This document shows, one piece after another, positions 17,855 through 27,336 of a stretch of DNA of 64,000 nt. Source of the DNA: JAFEDN01 sp963832945. GTDB taxonomy: Bacteria > Pseudomonadota > Gammaproteobacteria > Coxiellales > Coxiellaceae. The DNA lies in assembly GCA_963832945.1 (NCBI GenBank), contig CAWHVV010000010.1:310001-374000 (forward strand), given 5' to 3'. A model generated the notes under the pieces. It did no database searches and had not been told where the DNA came from. It saw only the letters and a list, made by a program, of their open reading frames with translations. Every line of letters begins with the position of its first letter. Positions within the stretch are counted from its first letter, which is position 1. Both the position numbers and the translations under genes were made by a program.

Positions 17855-18490
17855 ATGAGACTAGACACAATTAATACTGACGTGCAATTACATATATTTC
17901 GTTTTTTGGAATTTTCAGACTGGAGTTCGGTTTCACTGGTTTGCACATCTTTTAATTCTTTTCTTGACACTACATACCGTGCATCCGAATTAATAAAACA
18001 GGATGTGGAAAAATATTATCTCAAAAAAGAATCTGAATTTAAGCAACTGAGAGAATCTGAAGCGAAAATTCTTAAATATAATAGAAAAGTTTTTTTATAT
18101 TTCATTGCCGGGGCTGTGTGCTACTCCGCTACTTTTCATTTAAGTTCAAAATTACCGGGTGAATTAGCCGAACTCTTTGATTTTGATGAACCATCCCGTG
18201 TTTTTAAATTGGCTATGGCCGGAATTGGAACTATGCTTTCACTTCAATATTACAGACCAGGATGGAATCTGTCGAGCAATCTGTTTTCTTCAGATTTTAC
18301 AGACACAGTGATTACAGAATCCAAAAAAGTCAACAAAATACGTAGGATAAAAGACCATTTAATGAGCATTAGACGTGTCGAAAACCAAAAAAAAGGGAAC
18401 CCAGGAATATTCAATGGATGTGGGGATAATAAAAAATCCAGCTCAAATGAAGAGAAACGCGCCCGGTACTTTCCGTGGTTACACCGTTAG
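17855..18490 (+). CDS. F-box-like protein, candidate host-directed effector
   Basis: 211 residues from ATG 17855, preceded by AAGGGG; the longer frame from 17753 overlaps the toxin and is unlikely. Residues 5-38 match the F-box pattern: NTDVQLHIFRFLEFSDW followed by SSVSLVCTSFNSFLD. This motif binds SKP1 in eukaryotic SCF ubiquitin ligases and in bacteria occurs mainly in secreted effectors of intracellular species. A hydrophobic segment (VFLYFIAGAVCYSATF, about 80-97) and a second weaker one follow, then a basic tail. No substrate-binding repeats are seen. It sits between two toxin-antitoxin modules. A small GTCACA/TGTGAC hairpin (18504-18520) follows the stop. Confidence 0.75.
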   Translation: MRLDTINTDVQLHIFRFLEFSDWSSVSLVCTSFNSFLDTTYRASELIKQDVEKYYLKKESEFKQLRESEAKILKYNRKVFLYFIAGAVCYSATFHLSSKLPGELAELFDFDEPSRVFKLAMAGIGTMLSLQYYRPGWNLSSNLFSSDFTDTVITESKKVNKIRRIKDHLMSIRRVENQKKGNPGIFNGCGDNKKSSSNEEKRARYFPWLHR

Positions 18491-18532
18491 TGGCTTACTT
18501 TAGGTCACAGCTTATGTGACGATCATTACAAC

Positions 18533-18799
18533 CTATAGATAGACGTCTTTTCGATGACCTACTTTAACCACCAGAATCAGTAAATGACTATCCTTAATCT
18601 GACAAATAATTCTGGCATTCTGAACTCGATATCTCCATAAACCATGTTTATTATAAGATAACGGTTTACCAAATCGTTTGGGGTCTTCGGGTGTCGAAAT
18701 TTTTTCTCTCAGATAACGTAAAATCTCCTGCTGAAGTTGCCGATCAAGTTTTCTCAACTCCTTACGGGCCCGATCATCCCATTCAACCTTCCAGGTCAA
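18533..18799 (-). CDS. relE: RelE-family mRNA interferase toxin
   Basis: 88 residues, full length. Typical RelE features are seen: WKVEWDDRARKELRKLDRQ at the start, FGKPLSYNKHGLWRYRVQNA with the ribosome-contacting basic residues, and the end LVVKVGHRKDVYL. RelE cleaves mRNA at the ribosomal A site. Its start overlaps the antitoxin 3' end by 17 bp. Confidence 0.9.
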   Translation of the reverse strand: MTWKVEWDDRARKELRKLDRQLQQEILRYLREKISTPEDPKRFGKPLSYNKHGLWRYRVQNARIICQIKDSHLLILVVKVGHRKDVYL

Positions 18800-18995
18800 C
18801 GTCTTTCTCCAACTCGTCCAAAGTCCAACGTTTCGCTGGACGCTCTAATCTTTGCAACGCTAAATATGTTTCTTCTAACTCTGCAATATGCCCTACGATA
18901 GCTTCCCGTACATAATAAGTCTTGGTGCGTCCTGTTCTTTTGGCAAGTCGATCAAGGCGCTTTTCTATATTTTCAGGTAATCTCACGGATAACAT
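18783..18995 (-). CDS. Ribbon-helix-helix antitoxin of the RelE module
   Basis: 70 residues from ATG 18995, which follows AGAGG; the longer frame to 19037 has no ribosome site. MLSVRLPENIEKRLDRLAKR plus TKTYYVREAIVGHI is the ribbon-helix-helix fold seen in RelB/DinJ-type antitoxins. The acidic C-terminus (LDELEKDVDLEG) would bind the toxin. It is the first gene of the module, just downstream of nuoI, in the position where nuoJ would be expected. Confidence 0.9.
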   Translation of the reverse strand: MLSVRLPENIEKRLDRLAKRTGRTKTYYVREAIVGHIAELEETYLALQRLERPAKRWTLDELEKDVDLEG

Positions 18996-19068
18996 AAAAA
19001 CCTCTTTTGCTTTCTTTGTATGACAAGTATAGCACAAAAAACAAGTTTAAAACAGGACAGGATAAAAG

Positions 19069-19578
19069 TTAACGATAAGGTTCGTCGGCGGCGCGGTCGG
19101 CGGCGATCTGCTTTTCATAAAGATCGCCGATAAAAAGGAGTTTTTCTTTGGTGAGTATGTTTTCGCCACGATTTTCCATGTGATAGTGCATTTCCGGCGT
19201 CAGGACAATGGCGTCCACAGGACAGGCTTCTTCACAAAAACCGCAATTAATACATTTAAAAGCGTCAATTTCGTATTTGGTGGTGCGCCGTGAACCGTCG
19301 TCGGCGCGGGGACCTGCCTCAATGGTGATCGCGCAGGCAGGGCACACCGCTTCGCACAGTTTACAGGCTATGCAGCGCTCCTCGCCATTGGGATAACGCC
19401 GCAACGCCAGCATGCCACGGAAACGCGGTGAAATCGGGGTTTCCTCTTCGGGATACTGCACGGTCACTTTGCGTTTAAAAAAATACCGGAGCGTCAGGGT
19501 CAGACCCTGAAGTAATTCCCATAAAGTGAAACTCTTCACCCATTGTTTAATCTTTAAATGACTGCGTTTGTTAGCCAT
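19069..19578 (-). CDS. nuoI: NADH-quinone oxidoreductase subunit I
   Basis: 169 residues. It carries the two 4Fe-4S clusters N6a and N6b on ferredoxin motifs CIACKLCEAVCP and CINCGFCEEACP, in the peripheral arm of complex I. The frame is intact. It is the last nuo gene here: nuoJKLMN, which usually follow, are replaced by the RelE module and the F-box region. Confidence 0.96.
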   Translation of the reverse strand: MANKRSHLKIKQWVKSFTLWELLQGLTLTLRYFFKRKVTVQYPEEETPISPRFRGMLALRRYPNGEERCIACKLCEAVCPACAITIEAGPRADDGSRRTTKYEIDAFKCINCGFCEEACPVDAIVLTPEMHYHMENRGENILTKEKLLFIGDLYEKQIAADRAADEPYR

Positions 19579-19584
19579 ATTGAC

Positions 19585-20595
19585 CTACTTGTTAATGATC
19601 TGAATAAATACCGCCTCGACGATCAACCAGATCAGAGTGACCGGGATGAGCACTTTCCAACCCAGGTGCATGATTTGATCGTAACGGTAACGGGGGAAAG
19701 TGGCGCGTATCCAGATATATAAGTACATAAAAAAAGCCATTTTGAGAAACAGCCAGAAGATGTTAGGCACCCAGGCGAATAGCGGGTCCAATAGCGGAAT
19801 GCCCTGAAACGGCGATAACCATCCGCCAAAAAAGAACACTGCGGCGACACCGGTCACCAGCATCATGTTGGCATATTCCGCCAAAAAGAACAGCGCGAAT
19901 CCCATTCCCGAATATTCGACGTGAAAACCGGCGACGATTTCCGATTCTCCTTCCGCCACGTCAAACGGCGCGCGGTTGGTCTCCGCCACACCGGCCACCC
20001 AATACACGACAAATAAAGGCAGCAGCGGCAACCAGTACCAGTGCCAAAAGCCGCCGGTTTGCTTAATGACAATTTGCGATAAGTTCATCGAGCCCGCCGC
20101 CATTAAAACGCCAGCTAACACAAAACCCAAAGCGATTTCATAAGAAATCATTTGCGCGGCGGAACGCAGGGCTCCAAAAAAGGCATATTTGGAATTAGAC
20201 GCCCAGCCGGAAACCAGAATGCCGTAAATACCCAGCGAGGTCATCGCAAATAAAAATAATATTCCCGCATTGACATTGGCGATCACCCAGCCTGCGTTAA
20301 AAGGCAGCACGGCCCAAGCGATCAGCGCGGGAGCCAGCGCCAGCAGCGGCCCGAGAATAAATAAAAAACGGTTCGCCGCGGCGGGAATGATCACTTCTTT
20401 TTGTAACAGTTTCACCGCGTCGGCAATAGGCTGCAGCAGGCCCCGAACGCCCACCCGGTTAGGTCCGATCCGGCCCTGGATATAACCAATCACTTTACGT
20501 TCAGCCAGAGTCAGGTATGCCACCACCAGAGTCACCGGCACCGCTACCAGCAGAACTTTTCCCAAAATCCATAAAAGCGAGAGAATGTCATTCAT
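19585..20595 (-). CDS. nuoH: NADH-quinone oxidoreductase subunit H
   Basis: 336 residues with eight or so membrane segments. It forms much of the quinone-binding chamber of complex I. Conserved loops are visible, such as AERKVIGYIQGRIGPNRVG and ETNRAPFDVAEGESEIV. The frame is intact and typical in length. It abuts nuoG (shared base at 20595) and nuoI (6-bp gap). Confidence 0.96.
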   Translation of the reverse strand: MNDILSLLWILGKVLLVAVPVTLVVAYLTLAERKVIGYIQGRIGPNRVGVRGLLQPIADAVKLLQKEVIIPAAANRFLFILGPLLALAPALIAWAVLPFNAGWVIANVNAGILFLFAMTSLGIYGILVSGWASNSKYAFFGALRSAAQMISYEIALGFVLAGVLMAAGSMNLSQIVIKQTGGFWHWYWLPLLPLFVVYWVAGVAETNRAPFDVAEGESEIVAGFHVEYSGMGFALFFLAEYANMMLVTGVAAVFFFGGWLSPFQGIPLLDPLFAWVPNIFWLFLKMAFFMYLYIWIRATFPRYRYDQIMHLGWKVLIPVTLIWLIVEAVFIQIINK

Positions 20596-23071
20596 TAGCG
20601 CACCTCCCTCTGTAAAGTCACAGGCGCGCAGGCGTGACCAAAGCCCGCGGTTTCAGGCAGCGCCGAAGGAATAAATACGGCATCGTGCGCTAGACGGTCG
20701 TCCAGACGCAACGGCAAGGTGACTTCCGAATCGCCCTGACGCGCGACCACCCGCTGCCCCGCCGATAAACTGAGTTTTTCGGCCAGACTCGGATGAATGG
20801 CGATGGCCGCCAGCCGCTCGTAATTTTGGGTATCCTGTAACGCTGAGGATCGCCGTACCAATGGATCGGCGCGATATAACAGCCACGGCGCCAGACGGAC
20901 TGCCGAAGAGTTTTTTACAGCCATTCCCGCTGAGTACAGCGGCAATGGCTTCCTGTTTATATCCTGCGCATCGGCGGAGCCGATTGCTCGGAATGAAGGG
21001 GGAGAATCGCGATTCTCCCCCTTGCGATCCCCCATCGCGTAAGGAGAGTTTCCTTCAGAGGGGACTCCTATCAGGGCATTGACTTCTTCCTGAAGCGCAT
21101 GAATATCCGCGTAATCAAAACCTGGTAATTCCATTAAATTTGCCAGAACCCGGCAGATTTTCCAGGCCGGCTTCGAATCTCCGGCAGGTACGCTAACCGC
21201 GGAAAAAGTTTGCGCCGTGCCGGCGGCATTGATGAAGGTGCCCACATTTTCTGTTATCGGCGCTATCGGCAGAATAAAATCCGCATACTCTTCCATTTTC
21301 GCGGTCACGAACGAAGTCAGACACACCACTAATCCGGCCTGACGCAATGTTTCCAGAGCGGCGGCGGGCGCCAGGCAATCCATCTCCGGTTCCAGTCCTA
21401 ATAGGAAATAGGCCCGTTTGGGAGTCGCCGTTAATAATTCATAAGCGTTTGCGCCCGGGTTGGGTACGGTAACGCCTCCCGGACCCCGATGCGGTATCGC
21501 GCCTGCCAGCCAGGCTCCGGCGCTATTGGCGCCGTCGGTTAAAATTCCAACCGTGGCCTCGCAAAAGCCGCTGATCAGACGCGCCAACGCACGGATAGCC
21601 GCCGCCTGCGGGTGACTTAAAGCATATTCGCCGATAAAAATAGCGGCTTTGCGGCCCGCCTGTTTTAACTGTTTGGCAATGGCCAGCGCCTGAGGGCCCG
21701 GTTTGACATTCGCAAGTTCGGGAATATTCGGGTGATTCTCCTGGTCCAGCGCCGCGGCGACCTCGGCCAAACCCCGAACCAAATCGGTAGTGATTAATTT
21801 TTCGCGAAGGGGGAACACAAAACGATAATCCATGGGATTAATCGCCATGATTTGCGCGCCATCCTGCGACGCCTTGTTTAACCGCAAGCCCAGCAAAGGC
21901 TGTTCATAGCGCACGTGCGAACCGACCAGCAAGACCGCCTGACAATTATCGATATCCGCCAGACTCCGGCCCAGGGAGGGAAATGCCGGAGCCATTTGCT
22001 GATCACTAAAATCCTGCTGGCGAAAGCGGTGATCGATATGATGACTGCCCATCGCCCGTAACCATTTTTGCAGGATGTAACATTCTTCCAGGGTGGCGCC
22101 GGGAGACACCAGCGCGGCGATTTGATCGGGACCCTGCTGTTCCATAATCGCTTTGGTGCGGTCGGCGACTTCCAGTAACGCCCGCTGCCATTCGATTTCA
22201 TGCCATTGGCCGTTGCGCTTCACGCGCGGCCTGAATACCCGATCCGGATGCCGCAATCCCAAATAACTGAAACGGTCCCGGTCACTGATCCAGGTTTCAT
22301 TGATGGCGCTGTTTTCACGCGGAACCACTCGCATGACTTCCCGCTGGGGCGCGTATTCCTGACCGCGGGTGTGGATAAAAATGTTGGCGCCAATGCAATC
22401 GTGAGGCGCGATCGAGGGATGTTCGCTCACTTCCCAGCCGCGCAATGAGTAACGGGAGGGTTTTGCGGTGAGTGCGCCGACCGGACACAAATCAATCACA
22501 TTGCCGGACACTTCCGACTGCATCATGTGTTTTACATAAGTGCCAATCTGTTCATGCTCGCCGCGAAAAGTCACGCCCAGTTCGCGCATACCCGCGATTT
22601 CTTCGCCAAAACGGACACAACGGGTGCACTGAATGCAACGCGTCATTTCGGTGTCGATCAGGGGGCCCAGGTCATCGTTAAAAACCGCCCGCTTGGGTTG
22701 ATCATAGCTCGAATGGGAACTGCCGTAGCCCATGGATAAATCTTGCAACTCACATTCACCGCCCTGATCGCAGATCGGGCAGTCGAGTGGATGGTTTATC
22801 AATAAAAATTCCATCACTATCTTTTGAGCTTCGACGGCTTTTTTGGAAGTGGTGTAAACTTTCATGCCCTGGGTGACAGGGGTTGCACAGGCCGGCAACG
22901 GTTTGCCGGATTTTTCAACTTCGACCAGACACATGCGGCAGTTGGCGGCAATCGAAATTTTTTGTGATAGCAAAACCGGGGAATATAAATTCCGAGCATA
23001 TCCGCCGCTTCGATAATCGTGGTGCCTGGCTCCACGCTAACCGCTCTATTGTCAATTTCTAAATCAACCAT
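20595..23071 (-). CDS. nuoG: NADH-quinone oxidoreductase subunit G, frameshifted near its start and carrying an in-frame palindromic insert
   Basis: The true start is ATG 23071 (AAGGGGTG upstream; MVDLEIDNRAVSVEPGTT). The frame breaks after PRFCYHKK in a run of six A at about 22960: one A short of the frame that continues ISIAANCRMCLVEVEKSG. The rest (792-residue frame from 22973) is intact, with ferredoxin cysteines (CPICDQGGECELQD, CIQCTRCVRF) and the molybdopterin-oxidoreductase fold. Near 20919-21069 an in-frame palindromic element adds about 50 residues (SFRAIGSADAQDI ... LPLYSAGMA) before the C-terminal domain. Slippage on the A run could rescue expression; otherwise it is a sequencing error or decay. 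Confidence 0.9.
20919..21069 (-). repeat. Palindromic element copy A, inside nuoG
   Basis: About 151 bp with four hairpins in order: AGCCATTCCCGCTG/CAGCGGCAATGGCT with loop AGTA; ATCGGC/GCCGAT with loop GGA; a perfect 24-bp palindrome (arm GGGGGAGAATCG); and AGGAG...CTCCT. The host gene stays open through it. On the coding (minus) strand it encodes a peptide that includes SPPSFRAIGSADAQDI and LPLYSAGMA, shared with copy F. No clear target-site duplication. Confidence 0.88.
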
Positions 23072-23096
23072 AATTTTTTTTCACCCCTTAGCCCAG

Positions 23097-23119
23097 CCCT
23101 CTCCCGCAAGTGGAGAGGG
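23097..23119. repeat. Intercistronic hairpin between nuoF and nuoG
   Basis: CCCTCTCC (23097-23104) pairs with GGAGAGGG (23112-23119) around CGCAAGT in the nuoF-nuoG gap. It resembles the short GC-rich REP-like hairpins of many proteobacteria. It may stabilise mRNA or tune expression within the operon; no other copy was seen in this window. Confidence 0.5.
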
Positions 23120-23128
23120 GCCATTCTA

Positions 23129-24394
23129 TCATACTAAGCATTTTTTATGATGAATGTGATAGACGAATTCATCGCGAAAATGCTTTAAAAAGCCCGCTAC
23201 CGGCCAGGCGATGGCTTCGCCGAAGGCGCAAATGGTCCGGCCTTCGATGCCGCGCGCCGCTATCGCCAAACGTTCCAAATCTTCCATAGTCGCCAATCCG
23301 TCTTCGATTTTCTGGGTTAACCGGTATACCCAGCCTGATCCTTCGCGGCACGGCGTGCATTGTCCGCAGGATTCGTGCATGTAAAATTTGAGAATGCGCG
23401 CCAGCGCTTTGACCATGCATGCGGTTTCGTCCATCACCACCACGCCGCCGGAACCCAGCATGGAACCCGCCGCGACCAGACTGTCAAAATCCATTCGGGT
23501 TTTCAGGATGATTTCCGCAGGCAATACCGGCATCGAACTGCCGCCCGGGATCACCGCTTTTAACCGGCGACCATTTAATACGCCCCCCGCCAGCTCTAAT
23601 AATTCCGAAAAAGGAGTTCCCAGCGGTATCTCAAAATTGCCGGGCTTATTGACGTGGCCGCTGACGCTGAAAATTTTGGCGCCGCCATTTTTAGGCGTGC
23701 CCAAATCGGCAAACCACTTCGCGCCTTTTTCCAGAATCACCGGCACAGATGCGTAAGTTTCGGTGTTATTGATATTGGTGGGTCTGCCGTATAATCCAAA
23801 ATTGGCGGGAAACGGTGGTTTAAATCTCGGCCAGCCACGTTTGCCTTCCAGCGAATTCATCAAGGCCGTTTCTTCTCCACAGATATAGGCGCCGGCGCTG
23901 TAATGATTATAAATTTGAATATTAATCCCGGAACCCAGAATATTTTCCCCCAGTAATCCGGCCTCCCGGGCTTCCTCTAACGCTTCTTCACAGCGATGAA
24001 ACGGTTCCCAGAATTCTCCGCGCAGAAAATTATAACCGACGGTCGCATTCATGGTGTAGCAGGCGATCGCCATGCCTTCGATCACTTGATGGGGGTTGTA
24101 GCGTAAAATATCCCGGTCTTTAAAAGTGCCGGGTTCACTTTCGTCGGAATTACACAGCACATATTTTTGGCCCGGAATGTCGCGCGCAACAAAACTCCAT
24201 TTTAAACCGGTGGGAAATCCGGCGCCGCCGCGGCCACGCAAGGCAGAGTCTTTGAGCGCCTGGATAATTTGTTCCGGCGGGGTTTTTTCGCGTAAAATCT
24301 TTCTCAGGACTCCATAGCCGCCCACACTTTCGTAGGATTTCAAACTCCACGGCTGCTGAAGATGTAAGGTACGGTAACAAACTTCATTAGCCAT
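23129..24394 (-). CDS. nuoF: NADH-quinone oxidoreductase subunit F
   Basis: 421 residues. NADH-binding and FMN-containing entry subunit of complex I. The FMN/NADH glycine-rich segment RGRGGAGFPTGLKW, the GAYICGEETALMNSLEG motif and the N3 cluster ligands ESCGQCTPCREG with the later Cys in GRTICAFGEA are present. Frame intact. It overlaps nuoE by 8 bp. Confidence 0.97.
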   Translation of the reverse strand: MANEVCYRTLHLQQPWSLKSYESVGGYGVLRKILREKTPPEQIIQALKDSALRGRGGAGFPTGLKWSFVARDIPGQKYVLCNSDESEPGTFKDRDILRYNPHQVIEGMAIACYTMNATVGYNFLRGEFWEPFHRCEEALEEAREAGLLGENILGSGINIQIYNHYSAGAYICGEETALMNSLEGKRGWPRFKPPFPANFGLYGRPTNINNTETYASVPVILEKGAKWFADLGTPKNGGAKIFSVSGHVNKPGNFEIPLGTPFSELLELAGGVLNGRRLKAVIPGGSSMPVLPAEIILKTRMDFDSLVAAGSMLGSGGVVVMDETACMVKALARILKFYMHESCGQCTPCREGSGWVYRLTQKIEDGLATMEDLERLAIAARGIEGRTICAFGEAIAWPVAGFLKHFRDEFVYHIHHKKCLV

Positions 24395-24899
24395 GGGATG
24401 ATTTCTCCTGCGATAAACTGTTAATCAGGGCCAGCATTTTTTCGGGAGTCAGATTTTCATGATATTCACGGTCATTTATCTGGCACATCGGGGCGCCGCC
24501 GCAGGCCGCCATGCATTCCAGTTCCCGCAGGGCAAATAATCCATCCGGCGTTGATTCGCCGAAATCAATGCCGAGACGCTGCTTCGCACAATCGGCGATG
24601 TCTTCCGCGCCTCTTAAAAGGCAGGAAATATTCGTGCAAATGCCAATCTTATGCCGGCCACGGGGTTTCAGATCATACATGTCGTAAAAAGTAGCGACTT
24701 CAAAGACTTCAATCGGCGCTATTCTCAAATAATCCGCAACTGCTTCCATCGCGGCCTGACTCAGCCAGCCATTGTTTTGTTCCTGGACATATAACAACGC
24801 CGGAACAACGGCTGAACGCCTTTGCTCGGGTGGATATTTCGTCAGCCAGTGATCAATTTTTTTCTGAATGCCGGGGTCGATAATAAATGTTTCGGTCAT
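24387..24899 (-). CDS. nuoE: NADH-quinone oxidoreductase subunit E
   Basis: 170 residues, thioredoxin-like 2Fe-2S subunit that carries cluster N1a. Cysteines are seen in GICTNISCLLRG and ELECMAACGGAPM. Frame intact, with a 1-bp overlap to nuoD and an 8-bp overlap to nuoF, so tightly coupled. Confidence 0.96.
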   Translation of the reverse strand: MTETFIIDPGIQKKIDHWLTKYPPEQRRSAVVPALLYVQEQNNGWLSQAAMEAVADYLRIAPIEVFEVATFYDMYDLKPRGRHKIGICTNISCLLRGAEDIADCAKQRLGIDFGESTPDGLFALRELECMAACGGAPMCQINDREYHENLTPEKMLALINSLSQEKSSHG

Positions 24900-26152
24900 C
24901 AGCGGTCTACCTCCCCAAACACGACGTCAACCGTGGAAATAACGGTCACGAAATCGGCAATCATGTGACCGCGGCTCATTTCATCCAGCGCGGCGATATG
25001 CGGGTAACTGCCGGCACGAATTTTAACCCGATAAGGTTTATTGGCGCCATCTGAAATAATATAAACACCAAACTCACCTTTGGGATGCTCAACCGCCGCA
25101 TAAGCTTCACCCTCGGGAACGGCATAGCCTTCGGTCAACAATTTAAAATGATGGATCATGGATTCCATGTCTTCTTTCATGATCTTGCGCGGCGGCGGCG
25201 CGATTTTATTATTGTCCGTCATGACCGGCCCGGGATTTTTACGCAGCCAGTCGACGCATTGACTGACAATGCGATTCGATTGGCGCATTTCTTCAACCCG
25301 CACCAGATAGCGATCATAGCTATCGCCATGCACACCAACGGCAATATCAAAATCCAGTTGATCGTAAACTTCATAAGGTTGTTTTTTACGTAAATCCCAG
25401 GCGACACCGGAACCGCGCAACATCGGCCCAGTAAAACCGAGATTGATGGCGCGCTCAGGAGAAACGACACCAATGCCCACCGTGCGTTGTTTCCAAATCC
25501 GATTATCGGTTAACAGATATTCGTATTCATCCACTAGTTTGGGAAATCGCTCGGTAAAATCATCGATAAAATCTAGCAAGGAACCTTCCCGGTTGCTGTT
25601 CATCTCTTTCACGCGTTTGGCATTATGCCAGACGGAGGGTTTATATTGCGGCATTTTATCCGGTAAATCCCGATAAACGCCGCCGGGCCGATAATAGGTG
25701 GCGTGCATACGCGCGCCAGAAACCGCTTCATAACAATCCATTAAATCTTCGCGTTCGCGGAAACAGTATAAAAATACGCTCATCGCACCAATATCCAGCG
25801 CATGCGCGCCAACCCACAATAAGTGATTCAAAATGCGTGTGATTTCATCAAACATGACCCGAATATATTGCGCGCGCATCGGAGGGGTAATATCTAATAA
25901 TTTTTCAATCGCCATGACATAAGCGTGTTCGTTACACATCATGGACACATAATCGAGACGATCCATATAACCAATGGAGTGATTATACGGCTTCGATTCC
26001 GCTAGTTTTTCCGTCGCGCGGTGCAATAAGCCAATATGCGGATCGGCGCTTTGAATGACTTCACCATCCACTTCTATAATGACGCGCAATACACCATGCG
26101 CTGCAGGATGCTGCGGACCAAAGTTAACCGTATAATTTTGAATTTCAGGCAT
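24899..26152 (-). CDS. nuoD: NADH-quinone oxidoreductase subunit D
   Basis: 417 residues from ATG 26152 (MPEIQNYTVNFGPQHPAAHG); a TTG at 26176 also opens the frame. The ATG overlaps the end of the reconstructed nuoC, the normal junction. It is the 49-kDa subunit that forms the quinone site with NuoB. HPAAHGVLR, the LHRATEKL segment and the C-terminal DVVFGEVDR are conserved. Frame intact. Confidence 0.95.
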   Translation of the reverse strand: MPEIQNYTVNFGPQHPAAHGVLRVIIEVDGEVIQSADPHIGLLHRATEKLAESKPYNHSIGYMDRLDYVSMMCNEHAYVMAIEKLLDITPPMRAQYIRVMFDEITRILNHLLWVGAHALDIGAMSVFLYCFREREDLMDCYEAVSGARMHATYYRPGGVYRDLPDKMPQYKPSVWHNAKRVKEMNSNREGSLLDFIDDFTERFPKLVDEYEYLLTDNRIWKQRTVGIGVVSPERAINLGFTGPMLRGSGVAWDLRKKQPYEVYDQLDFDIAVGVHGDSYDRYLVRVEEMRQSNRIVSQCVDWLRKNPGPVMTDNNKIAPPPRKIMKEDMESMIHHFKLLTEGYAVPEGEAYAAVEHPKGEFGVYIISDGANKPYRVKIRAGSYPHIAALDEMSRGHMIADFVTVISTVDVVFGEVDR

Positions 26153-26842
26153 ATCGCTGTCTGCTGGATTTATCAACCAAATAACGATGATCGTCGCGAA
26201 TCACTTTCGGAACCAAAACCCGCGGTTGAATGCTCACGGGTTCATAAACGCAACGCTGTAGTCGCGGCATCATAACGCAATTCAACTTCACCAATCAGGG
26301 GAAAATCTTTGCGAAATGGATGTCCGACAAAGCCATAGTCCGTCAGCAGCCGGCGCAAATCGGGATGGCCATCAAACACAATGCCAAATAAATCAAACGC
26401 TTCGCGCTCAAACCAATTGGCGCCATTCCAGATATCGATAACGGAACTCACGATCGGTTCCGGGTCCAAAAATACCCTTAACCGCAAGCGCTGATTGTGA
26501 ACCAGGGAAAACAAATGATAAACCACACCGTATCGGGGCTTATCCCGGATGTGAATCTGACTGGATTCGGTTTCAACGCCGCGGCTAAAGCCATTTTCGG
26601 TGGTTTCGTCGGTGCGCCATTCTGACACGCCATAGTCCAGATAATCCACACCGCATAAATCGGTCAACTGTTCGAACTGAAATGGCGCGTCCCGGTATAA
26701 TGTCTTGCAAACGGACAGCAAATCAGCGGCAGTGACATCCACGGTGACCATATCTCCCATGGTGCATTGCTGAAGTGAGTCGCCAAAGGTTTGTTGCAGA
26801 GCATTGGTGAGAGTTTTGCTGTCTTTCCTGAGAAATCTGCAT
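26145..26842 (-). pseudogene. nuoC: NADH-quinone oxidoreductase subunit C, frameshifted at both ends
   Basis: A 172-codon middle frame (26242-26760) carries the NuoC domain: FLDPEPIVSSVIDIWNGANW, EREAFDLFGIVFDGHPDLRR and FRKDFPLIGEVELRY. Upstream, in-frame text (KDSKTLTNALQQTFGDSLQQ) joins ATG 26842 only if one base is removed near 26828. Downstream, the expected ending (CVYEPVSIQPRVLVPKVIRD) lies in another frame after one extra base near 26260. Two independent single-base indels therefore break the gene, unless they are sequencing errors. The NuoC core is otherwise well conserved, so any loss is recent. Confidence 0.85.
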
Positions 26843-26850
26843 AGTTTTCC

Positions 26851-27332
26851 TCAATCTCGCTTGATGACGTTGCGCCGTTTAATTTTATTTTGCAATTGAA
26901 TAACGCCGTACACCAGAGCTTCAGCCGTCGGCGGACAGCCCGGTACATAAATATCCACCGGTACAATACGGTCACAACCTCTGACACGGAATAAGCATAA
27001 TGATAATAACCACCGCCATTTGCGCAGGAACCCATGGAAATCACCCAACGTGGTTCAGGCATTTGATCATAAACTTTACGCAAAGCCGGCGCCATTTTAT
27101 TGCATAACGTGCCGGCGACAATCATGACATCGGATTGCCGGGGACTGGGCCTAAACACCACGCCAAAACGATCAAGATCATACCGGGCCGCGCCGGCATG
27201 CATCATTTCCACCGCGCAACAGGCCAGACCAAACGTCATGGGCCACAAGGAGCCGCCCTGCGCCCATTTAATGAGCTAGTCCAGCGAAGTCACGATAAAG
27301 CCATTTCCGGATAATTTTTCTTGTAAATTCAT
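26851..27332 (-). pseudogene. nuoB: NADH-quinone oxidoreductase subunit B with an amber stop and a frameshift
   Basis: From ATG 27332 the frame reads MNLQEKLSGNGFIVTSLD, then TAG (27276-27278) where Lys is expected, then LIKWAQGGSLWPMTFGLACC. Near 26984 one base is missing: GGYYHYAYSV runs out of frame, and the continuation VRGCDRIVPVDIYVPGCPPT is in the next frame. All four N2-cluster cysteines (CC of GLACCAVEMM, GSCANGG, PGCPP) survive if the frames are joined. Together, the stop and the indel indicate a pseudogene, or two errors in one short gene. Confidence 0.87.
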
Positions 27333-27336
27333 TGTT

